The notes beneath the pieces are model-generated. The model saw nothing but the letters and a program-made list of their open reading frames with translations, had not been told where the DNA came from and ran no database searches. This document shows positions 23,160 through 34,534 of a stretch of DNA of 64,000 nt, piece after piece. Position 1 is the first letter of the stretch; each line of letters begins with the position of its first letter. A program made the position numbers and the translations under genes. Source of the DNA: Acanthosepion lycidas (taxonomy: Eukaryota; Mollusca; Cephalopoda; Sepiida; Sepiidae). Where the stretch lies: NCBI GenBank assembly GCA_963932145.1, contig OZ010573.1, positions 23,778,765 through 23,842,764 on the forward strand, written 5' to 3'.

Positions 23160-23690
23160 ATATTCGAGATGATCTTCACCCTCTCTAACCTTCTAGGTTT
23201 CTGTCCTGGAATAACAAGGTGCACACACGTTTCAACTATGATGTCATTTTCAAGTCTTTTTTCACTGCTCTTTGGACTGTGATAGCTGAAACTCCTCTCT
23301 CACATGCCAAATGTCATATGGGTTGAGTTGGATCTTTTCTAATTGATTTCTTTAGCTCTAAGTTGAAATGATGATCCTTCTTCCTGTTGTGGCCTCCTCA
23401 TCCAGTTTTCCTCTCTATTGTTCCCTCTTTTTTCACTGTTCTCTTGATGATTCTGGAATGGACTTTGACGTTGGAAGCCAGAGTATGAGTATCATTTCTG
23501 AAGGCCTGAATGATCATTTTCCTCTCACCATTGCTTAGTTAGGAAGACATAGTGAGACTGACACAAAATGATTTTAACCTGTTCTCTTTCAAGCTGAAAA
23601 CCTGGAGAAAAGAAACTCAATTAGTTTAGTGTTTTTTTTTAGATATCAAACATTTTTGTGGGAAGGACAATTATGCAGTTACACCCTGTA
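23160..23690 (-). mobile_element. Tc1/mariner-like element, 5' end and transposase N-terminus
   Basis: The TIR at the right border, read inverted, is 'tacagggtgtaactgc'. On the minus strand from about 23,525 the transposase start resembles a paired helix-turn-helix domain: 'RGKMIIQAFRNDTHTLASNV', then 'RIIKRTVKKEGTIERKTG', then a second helix with 'ISAITVQRAVKKDLK'-like sequence near 23,240. No catalytic DDE/D region follows, so the copy is truncated. The 165 bases next to the TIR match 14,088-14,322. Confidence 0.65.
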
Positions 23691-23835
23691 TATAGCTGCA
23701 CATTTACCCATTCAGGATAGTAAGTATATATATATATATATATATATTTATCCTTTGTACTGCATGAAAAAAATAAAGCAGTTGTTTGGAAGCATTAACG
23801 ATTGTTTTATTTCTTGTTTTACCTTGGAGAACACA

Positions 23836-23889
<54 letters not shown>

Positions 23890-24728
23890 TGTGTGTGCGT
23901 GTATGTGGAATGAGCTAGCAAGATGATGCTTACATAGTTTTTTTTTTTTAGGGGTGATTGCTGTCATTTGGGATTTTCTGTGGTATGACAGTAGTCTGGT
24001 CTCAAGGGTGCCAGATTAAAGACGTTGAACTGTACATGAAGGTGTAGGTAAGCCCTGCATCTCTTCAGACTTGGAATGTATCCTTTTTAGTTTTTTTTTC
24101 TGGATTGGTTTTCCATTTAGGACTACTGATCACTGGCTACTTTCTCTGAATTTAGAAAAGTTCTTGTTCTATTTTTTGACTGCTCTGGCCTTGTTTATTC
24201 ATTTTTTGTTCATGTTTGCTCTCACTTGATTATACATATATATATATATTATCCCTTGCCAATAACATGATTCAGAGTTTCATGCACAATGTAAACTTTA
24301 GGTGCTGAGTATAGACTGACCCTTACATAATTTAAATTTTAATAAAAATTTCTGGTTGTCGCAGTTATATATTATATGGGGATTACAGTTTATATATATA
24401 TATATATATGAGACAATTTCTAAAACTTCTTTGACATGTTTCACCAATGAACCAGTGTCACCAGAAAAAGTATTTTATTTGACAAGCACTTAAAAATTGT
24501 CTTATATATTTACAATTCTGTCAGATTCCCAGTGAATTTCATACATATATATATATATAAAATAAAGAAAATATTTACTTAAGTTTACATAGTATTCTTC
24601 AGATTATGAAATCCACTTATCAGGAGAAAAAAGTATTTTCAATTTATTTTTATATATCATTTTTTTTCTTAAAAGTTGCTATGTTATAAAATTAATTAAA
24701 TTTATTTTTCTTAAAGATGTTACATACA

Positions 24729-24760
<32 letters not shown>

Positions 24761-24778
24761 AAAGTACCCCATTATCAT
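23691..24778. other. Unassigned AT-rich stretch with several microsatellites
   Basis: TA runs at about 23,725-23,747, 23,839-23,886, 24,237-24,249, 24,393-24,408 and TG at 24,735-24,760. A ~45-base block ('ctggtctcaagggtgccaga') at 23,997-24,035 recurs at 29,864-29,900. No gene recognised. Confidence 0.6.
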
Positions 24779-24998
24779 ATGATAATAATATAGTTTTAAC
24801 ATGTGCTATATTTATGTGTAAAAGTGCTCAATATCAGAGATAGAGTGTATGTAAATATAAAAATAGGCACTGAGGTCAACACCAAATGATGACAGTCTGT
24901 TTCATGCTTCAATACAATCTTCAGGCCATCAAGATGCTTTCAAGCATAAAACAGATTGCCACCACTTGGTGTTGACCTCAGTGTCTACTTTTATATAT
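24779..24998 (+). repeat. Foldback repeat family A, copy 3
   Basis: Leader 'tatagttttaacatgtgcta' is followed by arms 'cactgaggtcaacaccaaat' and, inverted, 'cttggtgttgacctcagtg'. This is the tightest palindrome of the three copies. The right end abuts the 5' side of the PLE fragment at 24,999. Confidence 0.8.
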
Positions 24999-26860
24999 AC
25001 TATTTTGGATGATCATATTAAATTTAAAAAGTTAACCACCTCCCAATTTAAAAACCATATCAATAACATTATTACTGCTAACAATGCTGAAACAGGATCT
25101 TATAAACTTCAAAAGGTGACTGCCAACCTGGTTAAATTTATGGAAATATAGAAATCCATAAAAAAGATCATCCCCTCTGACCTTTCATTTCACAAATACC
25201 TTTAAAAAACACTTAAATTAATTATAGTCTCCCTCCTTCCCAAGTAAATATTGTATTAACTCCACAAATGAATTTATACAAATTCTTCATTCTGTAAAAC
25301 CAAACAACCAAATAATCACATCTTTGAATGTACAAAATTTATTTACTAATGTCCCCGTCCATGAAACAATTGACATCATTATCCATGATGTATACAATCA
25401 CACTTCTCACCTACCCATTAATATTAAACCCACTATTTAAAAAAAAAATTATTATTAGCATGTACCCCTCAAGTACCTTTTCATGCCCGCCTAGGCAATA
25501 TTTATACTCAGATGATATGGCGATGGGATATCCTTTAAGCCTCGTTTTGTCTAATTATTATATGGCACATTTAGAAAATAAAATACTTAATGACACTAAT
25601 AAACCCCCAATATATGTAAGATACATAGCTGATATTTTCATTTTAGCTAAAAATATTGATTAAATTACACAACATAAAAACAAATTTGAAAGTCACTCCG
25701 TTCTCAAATTTACACAAGAACTTGATAATAAAATTCCATTCCTTGATGTATTTATTTATTCCAGCACACATAAATTTACTACTTCCTTATATAGGAAACC
25801 CAATAGTATTAACTTATGTCTTCTTAATTATAAGAGTGAATGTCCCCAATGATATAAGTTAGCTGTCATAAAAAATTAATCCAATGCACACAAATGATAT
25901 CTTCTTCCAAAACCTCCTATAAAGAATTACATAACACTAAACATACATTTTTTAATAATGGATTCCCTAATTCTGTAATTGATCAACAAATTAATATGTA
26001 TCTCAATAAACTTAATAATACCTCTAACAAAATTGATAATATTAATAATAATAGTGTATGTCAAAATAAACATAATACTATTAACTTATACTATTGTAAC
26101 CAAATGCATAATAATTACAAGCATGATGAAACAATACCCCAAAACATAATAGGTAGAAATATTAAATCTATTAATAATAATAAACAAGTTAAGCTCAGCA
26201 TATATTATAAAAAATTTAAAACAATTGACTTCATAGTCTCTAATAGCACTACAACCACAACTAAATCCTTGACAAAAAACCCAATGTAATGGATCAATTT
26301 ACATGCCTATTCAGAGATTGTATCTTTGATACTAATAATAAACACACTACATATATTGCTTTTACTACAACCACGCTCACCTGTAGACTTACCTGTCACC
26401 TTTTTGATTTTAGTTCTGTTAATTTCTTAGAAAAACATAGCCATGTACATAATATTAGACAGATATTAGTTGATAACACAATAATACTCACACATACACA
26501 CAGTAAAAAGAACCTTCAGATATTGGAGGCTATCTACATTAAAACAAAGCAACCTACGCCCAACAAAATTACATTTCAAACTAGTCACAACGCATTACAT
26601 TGCATCTAGACATATGGTTCTGTTTTTAACATTTCAGTCTCTCACGTGGTATGACGTCATATAACCGCATCATGAATTTAAAACCTGTGTCTGTTATTCT
26701 GCGACCATTATCGTTGCATAACAATCTTCTATGTCAACATAACAGAATATCATCTTTAATGGCGAATATTTTTGTTTAAATGTTTGTATTACCACTCTGA
26801 AGATGGCTCATATGAGCCAAAAGCTTAGATCAAAGAACAGTATAATAAAAAATATCCAAA
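24999..26860 (+). mobile_element. Penelope-like retroelement, Penelope/Poseidon type (fossil)
   Basis: The longest PLE here. In order on the plus strand: an N-terminal piece with 'ANNAETGSYKLQK', 'GYPLSLVLSNYYMAHLENKI' and 'YVRYIADIFILAKN' (reverse transcriptase palm), then 'NKIPFLDVFIYSS' and 'SLYRKPNSIN'. Near 26,350-26,560 'TTTTLTCRLTCHLFDFS' and 'LQILEAIYIKTKQPTPN' mark the GIY-YIG endonuclease. The 3' region ends near a small hairpin at about 26,798-26,816. It is broken in several places, but domain order is preserved. Confidence 0.8.
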
Positions 26861-26974
26861 AGTTGGACAATTTTTATCTTTATTTTCGCCCGAAATTAAA
26901 GCAACCATACAAAGTTTAGAAAGGCTCATGATCAAACACAATAGACATTCATTGTCTGTTATATTTAACAATAT

Positions 26975-26979
26975 ATGTT

Positions 26980-27003
<24 letters not shown>
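26975..27003. repeat. TA microsatellite
   Basis: A ~26-base TA run followed by CA repeats. Confidence 0.9.
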
Positions 27004-27013
<10 letters not shown>

Positions 27014-27074
27014 AATATCTATATAGTTATTTACTTTGGTTTTCAGTACAAAATCACAGTAGTGGTGAACCTAG

Positions 27075-27160
27075 TTAGAATCAAACTTTAATATACAGGT
27101 GAAATGTTTTTTTAAGCTGTGTTTGGTAACCACTGTGCTACAGTAGATATCCATACATAT
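27075..27160 (-). repeat. Possible tRNA-like SINE head
   Basis: The minus strand reads 'tgtagcacagtggttacca' (A-box-like) and, about 45 bases on, 'gtttgattctaac' (B-box-like). The body is not recognised, so this is a weak call. Confidence 0.4.
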
Positions 27161-28775
27161 ACAGGTGTTGGGGCGGGCACACATGCTTGTAAATAAAAGG
27201 TGGCATCCACATTCTATCATTTCACCTCTCCTTAAAGACAATAAGAAAAATGAAAGGGTATCCCTAAAAGACGAGGAAGAAGATTGGTTGGAATGCAGCA
27301 CAGAAGAAATAATAAGTGATTCCACCTCACAGGTTAAATTGTCTGCAATAATCTGGAGAAGAAGGAATGTGGAGATCACAATGGTTGCTTGCATTGCCCG
27401 CCCATGACAACCACGCCTTATCTTTTCTTTTTTACACTAATCTAGGTTGGCACGCAATGATTATCCCTCATTTTCTTCTCAGTTTCGTCCCTTTCTCCTT
27501 CTTTCCACAGGGCAAAATCCCTGGGCCCTTGTCTACCATTATTCTTTGACAGTATTTAGCAGGAGATGCCTCTCCATTCACAGTGTTATGATTACCGATA
27601 CAATTAATGGGTGATCATCTTCAGTGAATAACCGGGTTTTATGCTTTCTTTGGCTTGAATATTCTTTCATTTTATTAGACATGAGTTTTTTCTTTTCTTT
27701 AAAAAAATTTTTTTCATCTCTTAAATGTCCAGTAAACCTTTCTGCTATTAAAACTTAGAAGAAAAAAAAACAGCCAATAAAATAATGTTTTCTTCTTTTC
27801 TGTAAAAAATCTCTGAAGATAGAGGAAGGATGACATAAAAATGAGATACAAGCTGATAAAATGTTCTTTAGCCTTCTTAAATCACAGACAGGACAATTTT
27901 GATTAAAGGGAATTGTATAAAAGAAAAAATTGTCTTTAAGGGCAGTGGATAGGAAATCCTTTCAAAAAAATCTTGAGAATTGGTTGGATTTATAAAAAAA
28001 AAAAATAATAAAATGTACTTTTTTGTCTTTTTTTCTTTAATGTTTGTTTTTCAAGTTGTATAGATCAGAAGAAAAAAAACATTCATGAGCCAGGATTAAA
28101 CACAAATAAATATAGAGTCTGTTATTTACAACTGATGGACTTAGCAGGATGAAAAGGGAATATATTAAATATATGTAAAAAAAAAAAAAAAAAAAGGTTG
28201 ATTTCTAGTGTTCAGACAAGATAAAATGAATCAAAGACCCCCTCCAAATAAATAAAGTTAATTAAAAACATAAATATATTCTTCTTTACAGATTGTGAGA
28301 TGCTTAGAGCAGAGAGACACAAATCTAAAGTTAACTTGCATTCCCTTCTTCAATTTCCATGACATAGTACAGCCAACAAGAAAGGCGGGAATGATCAATG
28401 TATTTGAGAAAAATTTAGGAAAAGGGAGTTGATGTTTGGGGCAGAAAAATGGAAACAAAATCAATAATACGTGACACAAAGAAATCTAATCTAACTTTGT
28501 GGCATCTCTTTTCTTCCTATATATATATATATATATATGTAAAATGAATTTTTATTTATTAATCCAACATATTTATTTATATCACTTTAAATCTATGTGT
28601 GTATGTGTATATATTTAACTTAAACACTATTTTTATTGGATACCCATATTTGAATAGACACTCCATTTATTTTAAACAGTTTAATGTTTAAAGTGATATA
28701 TATATCTATCCATGTAAAATGAGAATGAATAGAATCCAATTCCAACATTCATAAGATTCAATTTAAAAGATGGCT

Positions 28776-28819
<44 letters not shown>
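27161..28819. other. Unassigned AT-rich stretch
   Basis: The plus frame at 27,165-27,407 (80 codons, Lys/Glu-rich) and minus frame at 28,258-28,479 match no family I know. Poly-A runs are frequent. TA microsatellites lie at 28,520-28,538 and 28,777-28,816. Short inverted arms ('atatcactttaaat') lie at 28,579 and 28,687. Confidence 0.5.
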
Positions 28820-28824
<5 letters not shown>

Positions 28825-29520
28825 GTGTATTTGGGCAGCAATCCCTCTTTTATACAAGTTTCATTAAAGACAACTGACAAGGTACTGCCATTAAGCATTT
28901 TTATTTAATATTTCTTGTGTTTGTATAAGGATTTTCTTTTCAAGACATAAAGTCTTCAAAAACTGTCCAAATGTTCTGCATATCTGAGCATTTTTTGGTT
29001 ATTCTGTTAGCTATTATCAAGGATACTTTTTATTTTTTTTATTTTTAACTGAATATGGAAAGTTGTTTTTTATGTTTCTAGAGTGATGGGAATGTTTTAT
29101 TATTTTTCCAAACACAGTCAGCACATTGTGGCCATGTTCATAGTTGATGTTATTGAATGTTGGCTTTTTTATTTTATTATTATTACTGTTTCCATTATTT
29201 TTGGCCTTTTTTTAATATGTGGATGAGGCTATTATACTTGTATTTTCTACAAGTATGTTATGGATGAGTTTTGGCAGATTTCTGTGCAGGCTTAAATTTC
29301 TAAAACTATGGTCAGAGAGGTGCAATGTGAGTCTTCTTGATAGGCATGTAGTAGCATGTCCAATATAATTATTCATGAATTTGGTTTGTTCCTTAAAAGA
29401 CATGTGAATTCATAAATAATATTGGTTCTCTGTAATTTGGATCTTGCAGGTGAGTTTTTGTTATTGATGTTAAGGTTAGATGATTTTCATTTTTTTATAG
29501 TAGATAATTTAATTTTCTTG
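28820..29520 (-). mobile_element. Penelope-like retroelement 3' fragment (fossil)
   Basis: The minus strand at 29,403-29,212 reads 'NNYIGHATTCLSRRLTLHLS', then 'FRNLSLHRNLPKLIHNILVE', a GIY-YIG endonuclease of Penelope type. The 3' flank down to 28,850 ('caagtttcattaaaga...') matches 61,573-61,985. The end carries 'gtgtatttgggcagcaat', also present at the other fragment but in the opposite orientation. Broken. Confidence 0.7.
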
Positions 29521-29679
29521 TTCTGGTCGACTGGAGTTGTGTATTTCTTTAATGTTTCTAAGAGAAAATTCATCTTGCTTATAGTTAACAGTTATATATA
29601 TATACCACCAAATTAGACTAGTTCTTTCTAAAGTAACTAATAGCAACACTGAACATATAGATAAAACAATAGCATTAAC

Positions 29680-29734
<55 letters not shown>

Positions 29735-29772
29735 ATCCACATACAGAGTGTTTCACTGTATGACACTGTGGC
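29521..29772. repeat. Unassigned DNA with ~53-bp TA microsatellite
   Basis: TA tract at about 29,679-29,731; Tyr/Ile peptides here are its translation. Confidence 0.8.
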
Positions 29773-29905
29773 TAGACATCCAATCACTTTAGGCTGGGAC
29801 TGAAACCTGACCGATTTCATATCAGTTAGAGATTCTAACCCCTAGGTCATTGACACCCAGTGGCCTGGTCTCAAGGGTACCAGATTAAAGAGGTTGGACT
29901 GTATT
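29773..29905 (-). repeat. Possible tRNA-like SINE head plus shared flank
   Basis: The minus strand reads 'caatgacctaggggttaga' (A-box-like) and 'ggtttcagtcccagc' (B-box-like). The adjacent block 'ggcctggtctcaagggtacc' also occurs near 23,995. Tentative. Confidence 0.45.
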
Positions 29906-30379
29906 GAGAGGAAGGAGGGAAACAAAATGAAAAACAGCATTATTATCTTTTAAAAACGCTGTAAACCATTATTAATTTTTAACTAGTATTTATTTTCTCT
30001 TAACATTTTTGCTACTGTGAACATACTTATACATCTTTACCTGCTGTTGACGTATATATACATTTTCAAGACACACTAAAATGTTGGTCCTCAGCATTTA
30101 TGTTATAGATTAAGTAGCAGTTAGTGTTACTTTACTTAGCCAATGTAGACATGTAATAGCATACAATATCATCTGTTTTGTATACTTTTATCATATTGTA
30201 TTTTAGGGCTGTCATTTTACTTAGCCTGTACTGGAGAGTATTCAGTCAAAATCAAAATGTTGGTGCCCACGAGAAATCACCATAAGTGTCTTTATAGTCA
30301 TTTATTTCTAGTAAATGAAATTTTCCTATTTTCCCCTGCAAACAGGCCAGTACAGCCAGGCAACAATGCAGTAGGGAAA
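29906..30379. other. Unassigned stretch
   Basis: Nothing recognised except a diverged copy of the unit tandemly repeated at 34,535-34,900 (about 29,957-30,010). Confidence 0.45.
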
Positions 30380-30525
30380 AGCATTAAAGTTTTTCATGGG
30401 CTAATCAGATCAAGACTTTCATATGAAAGTCATGCATGGCACAAAACCCGTTCAGAAATATATAAACTGTCAGCTGTATACAACCACTTCCTGAAATCAA
30501 TGGTGAAAAAAAGGCCTTGAGCAAG
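30380..30525 (+). mobile_element. Small LINE fragment
   Basis: The plus strand encodes 'IRSRLSYESHAWHKTRSEIY', then 'KLSAVYNHFLKSMVK', like the C-terminal tail of a LINE reverse transcriptase ('IRSRLTYGCQ.W...L.KLDAVYHRLLRRMV'). Followed by 'ccttgagcaagtaaagattg', which recurs near 50,680. Confidence 0.55.
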
Positions 30526-31139
30526 TAAAGATTGAGGTTCTCCTTTGAACATTGTGGACTGGCACTACAGAATCACAAACTTCATTGTATAAATCTTCAC
30601 TGATGACAATAAGTATCTTTAATTGCTCAGCTTGTTTCTGGTCAAAGAAAATTACAAAATTTCACTAATGGCTCACCAAAACTTGACAGGAAATTGGATT
30701 GAATTTTTTGTTTTCTTTATAATTACTAATTTTTCCAATATTAATATTAATAACTAACAGCTGGTTGATCAGAAAAAGTGTTCAATTAGAATGGAGCAAA
30801 ACCAGCATCATGTTTAGATGTAACAGAGTCTATCTTCTTCAATTACCTTAAAGACCTTTCATTAAAAAAACATTATAAATCAAAGGCAGTTACTGATATA
30901 ACAGAAGGAGTCTGTATTTATTCAATCAAAGTTAGCTGAGGACATGAAGGGGTAAGAAACCAATAAAAATCACCATTTTTCGCTATTTACGCAGGTTTTC
31001 ATTATATGGGTGGACTCAATTATCAAGTTAAATGACTGTTAAACAATCAACTTATTGTTGGCTATAATTGAGTAAAGTTTGTATTAGATTGCTTGAAAAT
31101 TGAGGGAGTTTTTAGTTTAAAATTTGTGTTGAAATTGAT
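30526..31139. other. Unassigned AT-rich stretch
   Basis: 'tttgaacattgtggactgg' (30,545) is shared with 50,730. No gene recognised. Confidence 0.45.
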
Positions 31140-31430
31140 TTTTGTTTTTCACGGTTTTTTGCTAAATGCAGTGGTGTAGAAATAAAAATGAGGAATCGTT
31201 TAGCTCATAAATGTGTAACCTACATACTGAGTTTGAACGAAATCAGAAGAAAAAAGTTGAATTTATTGATTATTGATTTTTTAAAAATTATCAATTTTTT
31301 TTTTTTTTGCTAGGAACTTATCTCTTACAAGGTACAATGTATGTGCCAAGTTTAGTGAAAATCGGTTGGATGGATCTTGAGTGAAAAAGTATCACACAGA
31401 CAGACATCCTCTGTTTTATATATATAGATG
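31140..31430 (+). repeat. Transposon 3' tail with GACAGACA and TATATATATAGAT terminus
   Basis: Contains 'ccaagtttagtgaaaatcgg', 'cacacagacagaca' and the end 'tttatatatatagat', a tail common to dispersed invertebrate repeats. A similar end is at 38,380-38,422. The element class cannot be decided from the tail alone. Confidence 0.5.
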
Positions 31431-31711
31431 ATGATTATGTTCTTGAAAAATAAATTTTTTTATTCCAAATGAGCCAACACAGCCAGGCAAACATGCTCTA
31501 CCAATACAGCAGTGAAAGTGTGAAGTAGTATTTATTTCTTATTAATGTTAGTTACTTATCATCATAACAATGGAAGCTCTGTGAAAATCAAACTCACATC
31601 CATTTTGTCTTGAAAGTTTTTTTTTGCCTAACAGCGATTTCAGCACTTGAACTACAAAAACAGAAAACCAATTCAAATGATATAAACACAAAAATTGCTT
31701 ACTCAATGCCA
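31431..31711. other. Unassigned stretch
   Basis: Nothing recognised. 'cacagccaggcaaacatgct' near 31,475 resembles a sequence at 30,350. Confidence 0.4.
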
Positions 31712-31835
31712 TATTTCATGTTCTTCTTTTATCTGCCATGTCCATTCATGGCTCTTCACAACTTCCTATCCCTTGTCCCTTTACTATCCCTCCCAACCCC
31801 TGTTCTTCCATCTATTTACAAATGTTCATTAGTTT
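31712..31835 (-). mobile_element. RTE LINE 3'-end fragment
   Basis: 'tttatctgccatgtccattc' and 'atggctcttcacaacttcct' match the 3' ends at 22,617 and 3,790 in the same orientation. Confidence 0.65.
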
Positions 31836-31892
31836 GATATTATTGATTTACACTAATTCTATTAGTAACAGCAGTATCATTATTTTCTTTTA

Positions 31893-32040
31893 ATCATTTC
31901 ACCCCAAGCAAGGTAATAATGCCACTAAGGCATGTTATCAAGAGTGAAAGAAGACTTTGTTGAAGAGAAAGAACAGAATACAGAAAGAGAGAAGATGGCT
32001 ACTGATGTTGCATTTAAATTTTTGAAGAACATAGAAGTGA
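31893..32040 (+). repeat. Dispersed repeat R
   Basis: 'tcaccccaagcaaggtaata' and 'atgccactaaggca' match the block at 7,813. It continues to 'gcatttaaatttttgaaga', shared with 51,575. Confidence 0.55.
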
Positions 32041-32358
32041 TTTTTTTTTTTTTTTTTTATGAGGTATTATGATTACTTACTTTATTTATATTATTTGGAC
32101 TGTTATCCTCATCTTCATTGCTATATTCACAATGCTTCAGCCATTGTATGCACTGGCCTACTTCAGATGATTGGAATTTCAAAATTTATGTTGTCCACTG
32201 TTCTAGTTCTACATGCCATTCCACTTTCAGATATCTCAGTTATTTCCCTTTAATTTAACTCTCAAAGATTTTGGTTCACCAACACTGTATTGAACTCACA
32301 ATCTACTCACTGGATCAAATCAACAACTTTATCCACTGGGCTATGTGTCCTTGAGGAT
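32041..32358 (-). repeat. tRNA-derived SINE, family A, near full length with poly-A
   Basis: Read on the minus strand, the A box region ends near 32,345 and 'gtgagttcaatacagtgttg' supplies the B box. The body shows 'gcatgtagaactagaac' and the tail 'agtccaaataatataaataa'. The (T)18 run at 32,041-32,058 is the poly-A tail on this strand. Confidence 0.8.
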
Positions 32359-32859
32359 ATCTGTGTACAAATTTTTGGGGCATGTAAACCTAATGTCTCA
32401 AAATAATTTTTTTACCAGTGCTCACATTGCAATTTTTCTGTTATTGTAGCAATTTTTACCAGAGCTTATATTGCAATTTTTTTGTTGTTATTCATTGCTT
32501 TTTTCTAGCACTCCTTATTACTGGCTCCCATATTGGATTCATTTCTGTGCTTGGTCAGCTCAGGAGATTTTTGTGGCCTAGCATATCTGGTGATTCCTTA
32601 AGTTTTTGTATTTTACAGTGATATTCTTTGTCTATTATTGTTATACCTGAACGTACCTATTCTATTATTAATAAACTCTCCCACACATAATAAGTAGTAG
32701 TAGTAGTAGCGGTCGCCAGTTGGGCTCAGTGGTGTTGAGTGAGTCAGTCAATGTCAACATTGAAGTATCAACCACACAACTAGATTGCTGCGTCATTAAC
32801 TCTTATTTCAAGTTCCTAATGTTTTGTACATTGGACCCTTATAGGACCGACTTAGCAAA
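32359..32859. other. Unassigned stretch
   Basis: A (TAG)n run near 32,693-32,708. Two weak direct repeats ('gcaatttttctgttattgta', 'gcaatttttttgttgttatt') near 32,430-32,490. No gene recognised. Confidence 0.45.
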
Positions 32860-33535
32860 ATACAAGCCTCCACTGTGAAAACTACTCTACAACAATTATT
32901 TCAACCTCATCCCTTTTCCCTCCATATGTGGTCAACTATGACTGATTTTTCTATTTCCCCTTGTGTTACTGCTTTACAATATTCTTGCAGTTTTACCTTA
33001 AGGAGGGGGGGCTACCTGTTTCTCTCTTATATTTGTTACCACAACTGCACGGGATGGCATACACACCATCCTTAGTTATGTTCTCCTCTATGGCGAGGGG
33101 TCTTAGTTGGAAGAAGTGTCTGTGAAGTGTTAAGCCAATTTTGAATGTTGTCCTGATGTTATATGGACCACAGATATTTTATATTTTCTCCTTTGCATAG
33201 GGAAAAAAGAATGAAGCTGTTTTCTGAGTATTTTTATCCTCTTTTAACCTGCTATCCCAGTTTGTCGGAGCTGCTGCCATGTACCTGGGGTAGTTGTTAC
33301 ATTGTAGGTTACTACTTATACTAATCATTTCTTGTTCATATATCTCTGGGTTGCCACTTAAGACTTTTGCTCGATGCTGTAAGCAGTGGACGATCGCCTT
33401 CTTTACACTGTATGGGTGGTGGGTGTCAAAGTTGAGGTATTGTCCAGTGAATGTAGGTTTGCAGTATACAGATGTCTTGAACCCATGTACATCCAGGAAG
33501 GTGAGTTTGTTGTTGTTTTCTCTCCCCATTGTGAA
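32860..33535 (-). mobile_element. Penelope-like retroelement fragment, third lineage (fossil)
   Basis: The minus strand at 33,529-33,179 has 'NNKLTFLDVHGFKTSVYCKP', then 'TFTGQYLNFDTHHPYSVKKA' and 'IVHCLQHRAK', the C-terminal reverse transcriptase region. It continues with 'FFPYAKEKI', 'PYNIRTTFKIG' and 'VYAIPCSCGNKYKRETG', the start of the GIY-YIG domain, then 'GEIEKSVIVDHIWREKG'. The wording differs from both other PLE types in the window. Broken, but relatively readable, so perhaps younger than the others. Confidence 0.75.
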
Positions 33536-33552
33536 CTGTATCGATGATCTTT

Positions 33553-33917
33553 ATGTTTTTTATGGCTTATCAACCTTTTGCAAGCTATTTAAATCCAGAA
33601 CATATTTTTGGATTGTAATGATTTTTTGAAGATAATAATGATTTTACGAGATAAGTCCTATAATTTAACCCATAGGTGGGAGATAAGCAGTGGATTCATA
33701 CCTTTCCTAAAGTTATTTGCATGTAAGAGAATATAATAAACCCAACTGGAATTGGAACTTGACCCTCCATTTTCTCATTCTGAGACATTATCCATTACAC
33801 TACACATATCCACACTTACAACACTTGGTATTCTCAAGAGGTCGTCTATCTAGGTACAGTCCAGGCTTAACTTCGGTGATCGGATGAAAACCAGAGTTTA
33901 AATATGATATGGCCATA
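33553..33917 (-). repeat. 5S rRNA/tRNA chimeric SINE, copy 2
   Basis: The minus strand begins 'atggccatatcatatttaaa' and 'gatcaccgaagttaagc' (5S positions), with the same missing ~10 nt as copy 1, then 'gagaataccaagtgttgtaa'. The tRNA-like part follows: 'gtgtaatggataatgtctca' and 'caagttccaattccag', close to tRNA-Arg. The body runs to about 33,556. The 5S start joins the Jockey LINE copy at 33,918. Confidence 0.8.
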
Positions 33918-34500
33918 AACCTGCAGGTGGCAGGAAAGCAAGAAACTGGAAAAGAGTTCCACAGGTGAGAAGTTTGAGAAAAGGAAACTTATGGTTACAT
34001 CTAGCTATTTCAACAGTAAAACAATGAGACCTAATTGCCAATCTAGTAGTACACTTAAATTCATGCAGTCGAGGTACCAAGGAGGAGAGCTCATTAAAAC
34101 AATTGTCATGAAAATATTTGTAGGGAAAACAGAGGAAAGCTATATCATGGTGGTGAGAAAGTAAATGATGTCAAGACACAAGATCAGGACTGGTAACATC
34201 ACAGACTCTTCTTTGGATTTTGTTGAGAATCTTGAGATATATAGTAGGAACACCAGACGAGATATGGCAGCAATATTCAATGCACAGATGAAAGGCAAAT
34301 TTATAAATGAGCAAGATAGATTCTGTTGAGAAAAATTGACTAGCATGAGACACGGTGAACCAACCATTCTTAGGAACTGACCTAACAATTGATTCAATAT
34401 AATCACTCCACTTTATGACAGTGGAAAACCTGAGACCAAAAAAGGTGCAATGAGTTGCTCTCCTGGAGGTTAGCATTAGCCAACCTAATGAAAGGCAAAA
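33918..34500 (-). mobile_element. Jockey-type LINE 3' fragment
   Basis: The minus strand encodes 'FFSTESILLIYKFAFHLCIE', 'YCCHISSGVPTIYLKILNKI' and 'QRRVCDVTSPDLV', then 'MVPRLHEFKCTTRLAIRSHC', the C-terminal tail as at 7,967-8,300. It serves as the uninterrupted reference for the LTR-like insertion in that copy. Confidence 0.8.
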
Positions 34501-34534
34501 ATGGTTCTCATTGATGATGAATTTTTATGAGATG

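Noticed and set aside
27165-27407. Possible host exon of 80 codons
   Set aside because: No homology signal, no splice context and only average length for chance frames in this composition.
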